Shown here piece by piece: positions 10,642 through 17,682 of a DNA stretch of 64,000 nt. The stretch covers positions 434,001-498,000 of the forward strand of contig JAXLYM010000002.1 of assembly GCA_046351455.1 (NCBI GenBank). The letters are read 5' to 3'. How positions within the stretch are numbered: the first letter of the stretch is position 1; the number at the start of each line of letters is the position of its first letter. This DNA is from JADJRH01 sp046351455. Lineage in GTDB: Bacteria; Myxococcota_A; Polyangia; Polyangiales; Polyangiaceae. Made by a program: the position numbers and the translations under genes. The notes under the pieces were generated by a model. The model was given only the letters and a program-made list of their open reading frames with translations. It made no database searches and was not told the DNA's origin.

Positions 10642-11547
10642 TCACTCGATCGTCTCGGGCGAGGCGCAGCAGCGGAAGCCCGTGGAGTAGTCGTGGTACG
10701 TGAAGTCGTGGGCCTGCGTGGCGTAGTTGCAGCCGTCCCCGTTCTTCGTCGTGTCCATGTAGTAGCCGCCGCGGAACGTGCCGTCCGGGTCGTCGATCCA
10801 CTCGTGCAGGTTGCCGACCATGTCGTAGACGCCGTACCCGTTCGTGCAGAACGAGCGCTCGCCCGTCGGCAGCAGGCCATTTTCGAGCTGGTTGATGAGC
10901 GGGCTGTTCATCGCGCTCTTCCACATCTCGTCGTGCGGGATGCTGAGGAGCTGCGCGATCTCCCCGACCGGGTGGATCGATCGGATGTCGTCGTTGCACG
11001 CGCCGGCCTTGCGGTTCGCGCCGTACGGGAACGTCGTCTTCGCGGGCCCGCGGCAGGCGGCCTCCCATTCATCGGCGCGGCAGAGGCGCTTCCCGGAGGC
11101 GCGGCACGCGCTCTGAGCCTGCTCGCCGCTGATGTACGCCTGCGGCACGACGCCGGCCCGCGACACCGCGCGCACGCTCTTCTCGTGGCCTTCGATGGAC
11201 AGGAACGGCGACCACGCATGCTCACCGCCCGCGTCGCGCATCACGAGCGTGCCCTCCCACCGATCGACGCACACGCGATCCTCGACGAGGGCCATCTCCG
11301 CGGGGCACCGCGCGCCCGAGGCCGACGTGCTCTCGGTGAGCGGCGCGTCGGACAGCAGCTTCGGCGCGAGGCTCGCGACGATCTCCTTCGCCTTCGCGGG
11401 TGGGTCGGGCGCCTCCACGATCGGCGCGAGCGCGACGACCGGCGCAGCGACTGCCGCGTGCACGAGGGATTGGGATACCTGCGGAGCGCACCCGGCGAGA
11501 AGCGCGGCGCATCCACAGACGGCGACGGTCAAACAACCCCGAGCCAT
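10642..11547 (-). CDS. Formylglycine-generating-enzyme (SUMF1)-like lipoprotein
   Basis: A 301-residue exported lipoprotein: signal MARGCLTVAVCGCAALLAGC, then a FGE-sulfatase fold. Family features are CPAEMALVEDRVCVDRWEGT at the domain start, GKRLCRADEWEAACRG, GVYDMVGNLHEWIDDPD, RGGYYM and the terminal GFRCC. The active-site Cys pair of true formylglycine-generating enzymes cannot be confirmed, so it is more likely one of the many FGE-fold proteins with binding or other functions. The frame stays open upstream to 11799, but that extension runs through a dispersed repeat (11689-11779), so the start at 11547 with its lipoprotein signal is chosen. It is transcribed away from the cytochrome gene at 12045. 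Confidence 0.85.
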   Translation of the reverse strand: MARGCLTVAVCGCAALLAGCAPQVSQSLVHAAVAAPVVALAPIVEAPDPPAKAKEIVASLAPKLLSDAPLTESTSASGARCPAEMALVEDRVCVDRWEGTLVMRDAGGEHAWSPFLSIEGHEKSVRAVSRAGVVPQAYISGEQAQSACRASGKRLCRADEWEAACRGPAKTTFPYGANRKAGACNDDIRSIHPVGEIAQLLSIPHDEMWKSAMNSPLINQLENGLLPTGERSFCTNGYGVYDMVGNLHEWIDDPDGTFRGGYYMDTTKNGDGCNYATQAHDFTYHDYSTGFRCCASPETIE

Positions 11548-11688
11548 GTGCAGCGAGAATCGCCGACCCCCGCGCGCCGCCGCAACCGCAAACGAAGGCC
11601 GCGGGGTTCTTCGCCTGGAAGCGGATTTGTACAGGATCGAAGCGTTTCGTGAGCTGGGGTCGTGTCTGTTTTTGGGGGCGCGGCGGGC

Positions 11689-11779
11689 GCCACTGGGAGG
11701 ACGGAGTCCGCTCAGCGTAGGCGGAGCGGAGCCTGGCTCCGCGGAGTCCGTAGCTGAGTGGACGCAGTCCTCGACGTTG
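11689..11779 (+). repeat. Dispersed repeat family B, copy 1 (91 bases)
   Basis: Begins GCCACTGGGAGGACGGAGTC and ends GCAGTCCTCGACGTTG. It has the same length and ends as copies at 48620-48710 and 58938-59028; the middle is more divergent here. The ends form an imperfect inverted repeat (GAGGAC near the left against GTCCTC near the right), and the interior is rich in GCGGAG/CTCCGC. This is the only full copy not embedded in a family-A repeat. Confidence 0.85.
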
Positions 11780-11876
11780 CGGAGTGGTTCGTATGTCATG
11801 GCGCGCCCCGTCGCGCGTCTTCGAAACCTCTCGAAAAGGCCTTTTTCGTAAGGCGATCACCTCAAGCTACGAAAAC

Positions 11877-11961
11877 GCCCCCCTCCCTGCGGTCGCGTGA
11901 GCGAGCGCTTTGGGAGGGGCGGGCCGCGCGCAGCGAAGCGAGCACGGACCGGGGGTGGGCA
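11877..11961 (+). repeat. Dispersed hairpin repeat family A, copy 1
   Basis: CCCTCCC at the left and GGGAGGGG about 25 bases later form a stem, followed by the shared tail GCAGCGAAGCGAGCACGGAC and GGGGGTGGGCA. It lies between divergent genes, unlike the other five copies, which abut stop codons. Confidence 0.85.
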
Positions 11962-12044
11962 ACCAGTTCGCGAATACTTCACGTCAAACGTTTGGACATC
12001 CGACCCCCAGTTGGGGCAGTGTCCGCCGCGGAGGTTTTCCGAAG

Positions 12045-12584
12045 ATGTCCCGTATTCGTCTCGTTCTTGGGTTCCTTTCGGTTTCGATTCTCGCGGCCGC
12101 GTGCGGCACGACCCCGCCGGCGACGCAGCCCCCGGAGGGCACCGCCGCCCCCGACGCGACGAGCGCTCCGACCAGCACCGCGGCCCCCGATGCGACGGCC
12201 GCTCCGACCGGCACCGCGGCTGCCGTGGCCGCTCCCGACAAGTGGAGCGACAGCCTCTCGATGCAGGAGAAGGCCGCCTTCATGAAGGCGCACGTGGTCG
12301 GCCCGCTCGGTGAGGCCTTCAAGGCCGGCGACGCCGCGAAGTACCCGACGATCGGCTGCACGACGTGCCACGGACCCAAGCTCCAGGACACCAAGGAAGC
12401 CCTCCCGCACCTCACGATGAAGGACAACAAGCTCACGTCCTTCGCCGAGAAGCCGGAGATCTCGAAGTGGATGGCCGAGAAGGTCGTCCCCGCGATGGCC
12501 ACCTCGCTCGGCAAGCCGCCCTTCGATCCGAAGACGCACACCGGCTTCGGCTGCGGCGGCTGCCACGCGATCGATCAGAAGTAA
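12045..12584 (+). CDS. c-type cytochrome lipoprotein with two haem-binding motifs
   Basis: A 179-residue exported protein: lipoprotein signal (VLGFLSVSILAAAC), a low-complexity Thr/Ala/Pro linker with repeated TAAPDAT units, then a domain of about 110 residues containing two CxxCH haem sites, CTTCH and, near the C-terminus, CGGCH. Lysine and histidine residues between them could supply distal ligands. It would carry electrons at the cell surface or periplasm; partner and redox role are unknown. The frame is open upstream to 11910 through repeat A1, so ATG 12045 with its signal peptide is chosen. It converges on the lipoprotein gene at 12631. Confidence 0.85.
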   Translation: MSRIRLVLGFLSVSILAAACGTTPPATQPPEGTAAPDATSAPTSTAAPDATAAPTGTAAAVAAPDKWSDSLSMQEKAAFMKAHVVGPLGEAFKAGDAAKYPTIGCTTCHGPKLQDTKEALPHLTMKDNKLTSFAEKPEISKWMAEKVVPAMATSLGKPPFDPKTHTGFGCGGCHAIDQK

Positions 12585-12586
12585 CC

Positions 12587-12604
12587 CCGCCCACGAGAGG
12601 GCGG
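12587..12604 (+). terminator. Possible hairpin terminator between convergent genes
   Basis: CCGCCC, loop ACGAGA, GGGCGG, three bases after the cytochrome stop. There is no T-run, so this is only a weak intrinsic-terminator candidate that could serve both directions. Confidence 0.35.
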
Positions 12605-12630
12605 TCGTCCCCGCGGCGATCGCCCCTCGA

Positions 12631-13572
12631 TCACTGCCCCAAGATCGTGTCGGACAGCTTCACCGTGCGCTTGCCGGTGCCGACGTCCTTGTCCTTGTCG
12701 GTGATCGTGGCCGTGATCTCCAGCGTCTTGCCGAGCATCTCGTTGATGTCGTGCTCCGTGTCGAGCTGGAAGCGGAGGCCGTAGATCTTGCAGTATCCGC
12801 CCTCCGCCGGGTCGAACGTGAAGATCACGTTGAACGGGCCGACGTCGTAGCCGAGCTCGGGGAGGTGGCCGGTCAGCGACGTGATGCTGCCGGACTGCGT
12901 GAGGTTCTTGAGGCGCACCGCCATCCAGATGTGGTGACCGCCCTGCGGGCCCGCCTCGATCTGCGCGACGTCGCCGTCCATCAGCGGCAAGTAGTCGGAC
13001 TGGCCCTCGCCGATCACGACCACCGGATCGCCCGCGTCCTTCGGCTTGCAGACGTCGACCGTCTTCGTCGCCGCGGACCAGTTGCTCGTGTAGTCCGGCA
13101 GCTTCGAGGCCGGGACGTGCCCGTCGTCGCACGCGCCGTTGTCGCACGTCATCGGCGCTTCGCAGTTCGGCGCCGCCTGGCCGAGGCAGTTCGCCGTCAG
13201 ATCCAGGCGCAGCAGCTTCTCCTTGCCCGCGACCGCCTCCGTCGACCCGTTGCGCGTGATCAACGTCTTGCCCGCGAACGAGCCCTCGACCGCGACCTCG
13301 ATCTTCTCGCCGTCCGCGAGGTCCGTGATCGGCTCCTCGATCGGGAAGCTGAGGTCCTTCGCGCTCGACTTGTACGTGTGGTCCGCGGCCACGACGCCGC
13401 CCGCCTTCACCGTGACGTGCACCGAGTCCAGCACGGAGCCGGGCACGAGCTTGCTGGCGACGCCGACCACCACCGTGCCGGTGCTGTCACCGGGCCCCGA
13501 ACCCGTGCAGGCGGCGAAGAAGAGAGGGACGGAGGCGACGGCGACGACGAGGTGAGGGAGGCGAGCGCGCAT
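12631..13572 (-). CDS. Putative lipoprotein, function unknown
   Basis: A 313-residue lipoprotein whose signal ends PLFFAAC. After a Gly/Ser/Thr spacer come an all-beta-looking region (GTVVVGVASKLVPGSVLDSV, HVTVKAGG), a Cys-rich segment (ANCLGQ, NCEAPMTCDNGACDDG) that probably forms disulfides, and a second beta domain (GPQGGHHIWMAVRLKNL, FNVIFTFDPAEGGYCKIY). The HHIW motif and two-domain shape are shared with other surface proteins of this group, but I cannot name a family. The start at 13572 is chosen over 13608 because it begins the signal peptide. It lies between a cytochrome and a thioredoxin gene, hinting at an envelope redox neighbourhood. Confidence 0.78.
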   Translation of the reverse strand: MRARLPHLVVAVASVPLFFAACTGSGPGDSTGTVVVGVASKLVPGSVLDSVHVTVKAGGVVAADHTYKSSAKDLSFPIEEPITDLADGEKIEVAVEGSFAGKTLITRNGSTEAVAGKEKLLRLDLTANCLGQAAPNCEAPMTCDNGACDDGHVPASKLPDYTSNWSAATKTVDVCKPKDAGDPVVVIGEGQSDYLPLMDGDVAQIEAGPQGGHHIWMAVRLKNLTQSGSITSLTGHLPELGYDVGPFNVIFTFDPAEGGYCKIYGLRFQLDTEHDINEMLGKTLEITATITDKDKDVGTGKRTVKLSDTILGQ

Positions 13573-13634
13573 GGTGTTTCTTTCGTGGAGGAGGAGCGGA
13601 TCCCCCACCCACGCGGCGCTTCACCGCATGTCGA

Positions 13635-14165
13635 TCAGCGCACGCCCGCGATCTCGCCGAGCAGCTTCTCGGGCGGGATGAAGTCGGTGAAGCGGCGCTG
13701 CTCGTGGCCCTTGGAGTCGAAGAGGATCAACGTCGGGACGCCGATCACCTCGTACTTGGCGAGCACCGCGTCGAGCTGCGGATCGTCCTCGTTCGTGGCG
13801 TCGATTCGCAGGGCGACGAAGCGGCCCGCCTGAGCCTGCACCTGGGGATCTCGGAAGGTCTCCGTCGCCATGCGTTTGCAAGCAGCGCACCACTCGGCCG
13901 CGACGTGCACGATCATCGGGCGGCGCTCGGCCTTGCTCTGCGCGACGGCCGCGGCATCGCTGGAGACCCACGTGAGCGGGCCGATCGGCTTCGGCGCGGC
14001 GGTCGGCGCGGGATCGGGCGCGTCGGCTTCGGCTTCGGCGTCCTCCGCGGTCGTGTCGCGCAGGGTCACCGTGGGATCGTTGGGAGGGAGAGGCGCGCAA
14101 CCCGCGAGGGCCAGGGCAGAGGTCGCAGCGACGAGGAGCGCGACAGCGGTGTCATGGTGAGCCAT
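13635..14165 (-). CDS. Thioredoxin-fold lipoprotein (DsbD-gamma-like)
   Basis: A 176-residue lipoprotein (signal ends LALAGC at 23) with an acidic Pro/Ala linker and a thioredoxin domain from about 70. The redox motif is WCAAC with C93 and C96, and the cis-proline loop is GVPT. Over about 95 residues it closely matches the C-terminal domain of the DsbD protein encoded immediately upstream (shared RPM-V, WC-AC, FVA--IDAT, DSKG-E--RFT-F), so it looks like a duplicated, free-standing gamma domain. GGAGG precedes the ATG. It probably relays electrons from DsbD to envelope disulfide proteins. Confidence 0.9.
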   Translation of the reverse strand: MAHHDTAVALLVAATSALALAGCAPLPPNDPTVTLRDTTAEDAEAEADAPDPAPTAAPKPIGPLTWVSSDAAAVAQSKAERRPMIVHVAAEWCAACKRMATETFRDPQVQAQAGRFVALRIDATNEDDPQLDAVLAKYEVIGVPTLILFDSKGHEQRRFTDFIPPEKLLGEIAGVR

Positions 14166-14206
14166 GGGTCCTCCGCTGCGAATGCTCTCAACCCCCCCAC
14201 GTGTCG

Positions 14207-15574
14207 TCAATCGATGCCTTCGATTTCGGTGAGGAAGCGATCGGGGCCGACGAACTCGGTGAAGCGCTTGCGTTCCTTGCCCTTCGAGTCGATGAGCAGC
14301 ACCGTCGGCAGGCCCACGACGCCGTACTTCTTGGAGACCTCCTCGACCTTCGGATCGTCTTGATCCGTCGCGTCGATCTTGACGGCCACGAAGTTGCCGG
14401 CCTTCGCCATCACGCGCGGATCGGCGAACGTGTCCTTCGCCATCTCCTGGCAGGCGCCGCACCACGTCGCGGTGAAGTCCACGAGCATCGGGCGGTTCTC
14501 GGTCTTCGAGAGCTTGAGCGCCTCCTCCTCGCTGTGGAGCCACGCGAGCTGCGCCTTCGGGATCACGAGCCAGAGCACGAAGAGGAACGCGCCCGCGACC
14601 GACGCCGCGATGCCGACGCCCTTGCGGACCTTCGTGCCGGTGCCGCCGTCGTTCCAGTCGACGTGCACGGCGCCCATCGCGAGGCCGATCAGCGTGACCA
14701 CGCCCGCGATCGCGCCGAACGTGACGCTCGGGCTCGCGACCTTGCCGATGATCGGGAACGCGTTGCGCAGGTAGTAGAGCGCGACGACGCACATCACGAT
14801 GCCGAAGAACGATTTCACGCCGAGCATCCACTTGCCGCCCTTCGGCAGGCCGACCGCGAAGGTGCCGACGAGCCAGAACGGAAGGCCGAGGCCGAGCGAG
14901 TACGCGACGCCGACGACGCCGCCGAGGCCGATGTTCTGCGTCTTGCCGATCCACGTGAGGATGCCGGTGAGGATCGGCCCGGTGCACGGCGCCGCGACGA
15001 GACCGCTCACGAGGCCGAGCGCGAAGGCGCCGCCGTAGCCCGCGCCGCCGACGCCGGAGAGCCGCTGCATCCACGACTCGGGCAGCGTCATCTCGAAGGC
15101 GCCGAACATCGAGGCCGCGGTCACGAGGAACACGATCGCGATGCCGCTCACGACGTACGGGCTGGAGAGCGCGGTGCCGAACACCTTCCCGGTGAGCGCC
15201 GCGACCATCATCATCGGCGTGAAGAGCGTCACGATGCCGACCACGAACGACGTGGAGAGCATCATCGCCTGGCCACGCGATTTGGCTTGTTTCGCGCCGA
15301 ACACGCTGACCGTGATCGCGATCATCGGGTACACGCACGGGGTCAGGCACGTGCCGAGGCCGGCGCCGAACGCGATGAAGGTGCCGACGAGCGGGTTCTC
15401 GTCCATCGCCTTCGCGAACTTGTCGGCGTCGAGGTTGCAGCCGCTCAGGAGCAGCGCGAGCGCCGCGAGGATCAGCAGCGCCGGCAGCTTCCGGAGCAGG
15501 CGGGCCGCGCGGGCGGCGGGGTCACGTGGCGGCGCGGATCGTAGGGAAACGGGATCGGGCTCAGGCTTCGACAC
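14207..15574 (-). CDS. dsbD: DsbD-type thiol:disulfide interchange protein lacking the alpha domain
   Basis: A 455-residue inner-membrane protein that would move electrons from cytoplasmic thioredoxin to the periplasm. It has an N-terminal hydrophobic segment ending LLLSGC, then a multi-helix transporter domain with the two redox cysteines in GTCLTPCVYPM and GLVAAPCTGPILTG, and a C-terminal thioredoxin domain with WCGAC and GLPT. E. coli DsbD is longer because of its N-terminal alpha domain, which is missing here. The thioredoxin lipoprotein 41 bases downstream may take its role. GTG at 15574 is the start, with TAAAAT six bases before it. Confidence 0.92.
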   Translation of the reverse strand: MSKPEPDPVSLRSAPPRDPAARAARLLRKLPALLILAALALLLSGCNLDADKFAKAMDENPLVGTFIAFGAGLGTCLTPCVYPMIAITVSVFGAKQAKSRGQAMMLSTSFVVGIVTLFTPMMMVAALTGKVFGTALSSPYVVSGIAIVFLVTAASMFGAFEMTLPESWMQRLSGVGGAGYGGAFALGLVSGLVAAPCTGPILTGILTWIGKTQNIGLGGVVGVAYSLGLGLPFWLVGTFAVGLPKGGKWMLGVKSFFGIVMCVVALYYLRNAFPIIGKVASPSVTFGAIAGVVTLIGLAMGAVHVDWNDGGTGTKVRKGVGIAASVAGAFLFVLWLVIPKAQLAWLHSEEEALKLSKTENRPMLVDFTATWCGACQEMAKDTFADPRVMAKAGNFVAVKIDATDQDDPKVEEVSKKYGVVGLPTVLLIDSKGKERKRFTEFVGPDRFLTEIEGID

Positions 15575-15580
15575 GGCGCG

Positions 15581-15586
15581 ATTTTA
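15581..15586 (-). promoter_or_regulatory. Leaderless-type -10 element TAAAAT for dsbD
   Basis: TAAAAT on the minus strand, 6 bases before the GTG start of dsbD, with no Shine-Dalgarno. It is the best match to the consensus -10 in the window. Confidence 0.55.
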
Positions 15587-15599
15587 CAGAAACCGCGCA

Positions 15600-15615
15600 C
15601 GATGTGCACACATCG
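15600..15615. promoter_or_regulatory. Inverted repeat upstream of dsbD
   Basis: CGATGT, four-base spacer GCAC, ACATCG. It begins 14 bases upstream of the TAAAAT hexamer, close to where the -35 region of dsbD would fall, so it is a candidate operator. Confidence 0.4.
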
Positions 15616-15645
15616 AACAAATGGACACCGATTCCAACGAGGCAG

Positions 15646-16613
15646 TTATTGTGCAGCTTCGCGGCGATCGATCTCGGCGAGCGTCTCGCGGGCGCGCGTG
15701 ACCTCGGGCTCCAGCGCGATCGCCATCGCGGCGCGACCCTGCAACGTGCGCTTCAAGAAAGCCTGCAAATAGCGGCGCGCCTCGACGGGGCGCTTCGCGT
15801 AGTAGCAGAGGTGGCCGAGCAGGAAGCGGCCGTATCCCTGCGCGGCCGGGGCGTCGGCGAGGCGCGTGATGGTGCCGTCGAGGTCCTCGACGACGTCGCC
15901 GTGGCCGCAGCGAGCGAGCGCCAGGTGCGCCTGGTACAGCGGCTTGTCCGTGGTGCCCCACCGCGCGGCGCGCTGGAGCGCGGCGATCGCCTCGACGTGC
16001 CGGCCGGCCAGGAAATAGAGGCTCCCGAGCGTCCAGAAATGGAAGGCGCGGCGGTTCGGCGGGCCGACGCGGGCGGCCATGCGGAGGTGCTGCGCGGCGC
16101 CTTCGATGTCTCCGAGCGCCTGCCGAGCGCGCGCGGCGTCCTGGTGCGCGACGTCGGGCAGCACGTCGAGCGTGACGAGCTGCTCGGCGATCTGCGCGGC
16201 CTTGTCGAAGCGGCGATCCTCGAAGAACGAGAGGTAGAGCTGCCGCAGGAGGAGCGCCTGCGTGGTGCGGTCGAGCGAGCGCAACGAGAGCCCGCGGCGC
16301 GCCCACATGCGGCGGCCCGCGCGGTGGCGGCGGCGATCGCGCGCTGGAGCAGGTCCTCGGCGGAGAGCGTGGCGTGCGGTCGCGGGGGCGAGACGCGGCT
16401 TCGCTTGGGCTGTTCGCTGGTCTTTCGGGTTCGCCGGGCGCGGGGCGCTTCGGCCGCTTCCTCGGTAGGCGCCGCCGCGGGCGCACGGGAGCGGGGCCGT
16501 TCGGCGGGGCTCTTGGTGGCCGGGGACCGCGCGCCTTTCGAGACGCGGGAGTCGCTCTCTGCCTGGCCGGTCGGGGCCTTCCGCACGAAAGCCAAGGTAC
16601 TCGGCCGCTGCAC
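15646..16613 (-). pseudogene. TPR-like protein with an apparent frameshift near 16310
   Basis: The downstream frame (15646-16308) encodes about 220 residues of helical repeats (RRFDKAAQIAEQL, DIEGAAQHLRMAARVGP, GRHVEAIAALQRAARWG, RPVEARRYLQAF), typical of tetratricopeptide-type scaffold proteins. A coding-like Ser/Pro/Ala/Lys-rich N-terminus ending LSAEDLLQRAIAAATARAA lies in another frame from GTG 16613 and runs into the first at WARRGLSLRSLDRTTQALLL. One missing base in the GCCGCCGC tract near 16310 would join them. Either the gene is frameshifted in this strain or the sequence has an error; an independent start at ATG 16308 is less likely because WARRGL reads as mid-domain. Confidence 0.65.
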
Positions 16614-16663
16614 GCACGTCCAGAAATGGGAAGCGAGCGGGTTTCGGGCTGTAGCAAAGGCAG

Positions 16664-16752
16664 GCGCGCGGGTTTCGGCCGGCGGCGATGGGGGCGCGCG
16701 GGTTTCGGCCGGCGGCGATGGGGGCGCGCGGGTTTCGGCCGGCGGCGATGAG
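16664..16752 (+). repeat. Three tandem copies of a 30-base unit
   Basis: The unit starts GCGCGCGGGTTTCGGCCGGC and ends GGCGATGGGG. Copies lie at 16664-16693, 16694-16723 and 16724-16752, the last slightly diverged (GATGAGG). A shorter related GCGGGTTTCGG occurs just before at 16636. The array sits between the TPR gene start and the lipoprotein gene at 16821 and is probably noncoding. Confidence 0.85.
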
Positions 16753-16806
16753 GGACAGCACGGCCACGGCGATCGGACACCGGCCGGTTCGTCGCTGTTT
16801 CGATGC

Positions 16807-16812
16807 TATAGA
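16807..16812 (+). promoter_or_regulatory. Putative -10 element TATAGA, 8 bases before the 16821 start
   Basis: TATAGA followed by GGCCGCGC and ATG. It fits the leaderless pattern loosely: one base longer spacing and A at position six. Confidence 0.4.
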
Positions 16813-16820
16813 GGCCGCGC

Positions 16821-17135
16821 ATGCGTCTCGTCCCGAAGCCACTCCGAGCGATCGCCGCCCTCCCCTTCGTCGTGGCCGCGCTGGCGGCGTCCGGGTGCGG
16901 CCACCCGGCCAGCGTCGACGAGTGCAACGTCATCATCGAGAAGAGCGCGGAGCTGGAGCTGCTCGCGCAGAACGTGAAGGACCCCGAGCTCATCAAGCAG
17001 CGCACGGCCGCGGTGAAGGCGTCGCGCGGCGAGGAGCTGCTCAAGCGCTGCGTCGGCAAGCGCATCACGGACCGCGCGCTCGCGTGCGTGAAGAGCGCGC
17101 AGACGCCGAAAGAAGTCGACGCGTGCCTCCAGTGA
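16821..17135 (+). CDS. Small cysteine-rich lipoprotein, function unknown
   Basis: A 104-residue protein: signal with lipobox (LAASGC), then a short helical domain with four spaced cysteines (DECNVIIEKSAELELL, LLKRCVGKR, RALACVKSA, VDACLQ), two likely disulfides. The next gene encodes a similarly patterned protein (ECxxLLxxxxEL ... C ... EAECA), so the two are probably diverged duplicates. Its stop overlaps the next start (GTGA). No family name can be given. Location is probably the inner face of the outer membrane or the periplasm. Confidence 0.8.
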   Translation: MRLVPKPLRAIAALPFVVAALAASGCGHPASVDECNVIIEKSAELELLAQNVKDPELIKQRTAAVKASRGEELLKRCVGKRITDRALACVKSAQTPKEVDACLQ

Positions 17136-17503
17136 GCGATCGGCCGGCGGAGAGCCGCCCTCCGGCGACGCGCGCGGACGTGCTCGGGGCGGCGGCGATC
17201 CTCGTGGGGACGGCGGCGCTCGTGCTCGGCCCGCGCGTGGTGGCGCGGCTGTCGGCGCACCCGTCGGCCGCGGAGTGCGACGCGCTGCTGACGCGGTACG
17301 TGGAGCTGAAAGAGCGCGCGGTGAGCGACAAGATCGATCCGAAACATTTCGCGGAGTCGCTCGAAGACGCGCGCCGCCTCGCGGGCCCGACGTTCGCGGC
17401 GTGCACCACCGAGGTCACGCTCGAAGAAGCGGAGTGCGCTCGAAAGGCCGGATACGCCGACGAATTGCTGCTGCTCTCAGAGCGTCGCTCCGAAATCATG
17501 TGA
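17132..17503 (+). CDS. Small single-helix membrane protein, paralogue of the preceding lipoprotein
   Basis: A 123-residue protein with one membrane helix (VLGAAAILVGTAALVLGPRVV) after a short cytoplasmic Pro/Arg-rich start, then a helical exported domain with AAECDALLTRYVELKERA, FAACTTEVTLEEAECARKAG. The Cys and Leu spacing echoes the lipoprotein just upstream. GTG at 17132 overlaps that gene's TGA stop; GTG 17123 is an alternative. Probably an envelope protein pair made together. A family-A hairpin repeat follows the stop directly. Function unknown. Confidence 0.75.
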   Translation: MSDRPAESRPPATRADVLGAAAILVGTAALVLGPRVVARLSAHPSAAECDALLTRYVELKERAVSDKIDPKHFAESLEDARRLAGPTFAACTTEVTLEEAECARKAGYADELLLLSERRSEIM

Positions 17504-17506
17504 CGC

Positions 17507-17592
17507 TCCCCGCCCTGAACGAGCGAAGCGAGAGATTTTGGGCGGCGGCCGCGCGCAGGCCGAAGGCCGAGCACGGACCGGGGGTGGGCACC
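17507..17592 (+). repeat. Dispersed hairpin repeat family A, copy 2 (compensatory stem)
   Basis: Starts 4 bases after the stop of the previous gene. The stem is CCGCCC (17510-17515) with GGGCGG (17540-17545) where other copies have CCTCCC with GGGAGG: both strands changed together. The tail GAGCACGGACCGGGGGTGGG is the same as in the other copies. Confidence 0.85.
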
Positions 17593-17682
17593 AAGCGCGC
17601 GCCGCCCCGAGATTGGTGAGAACCCAGGTGGTCGGGTTTTTGTTCAAAAAACGCGAGGCACCTAGGTTAGCCCGGAGGGCGC

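Larger units (their letters stand above)
11548..12044. other. 497-base intergenic region between divergent genes, holding repeats B1 and A1
   Basis: No gene is supported here. The interval holds a 91-base family-B repeat at 11689-11779 and a family-A hairpin repeat at about 11877-11961, about 100 bases apart. Open frames reading through it have no coding-like third-position bias that I can see and simply extend neighbouring genes. Promoters for both divergent genes must lie here or at its edges. Confidence 0.7.

Noticed and set aside
15526..16977. Plus-strand frame opposite the TPR gene
   Set aside because: It contains the 30-base tandem repeat translated as a motif and has no independent support; the TPR helices lie on the minus strand.
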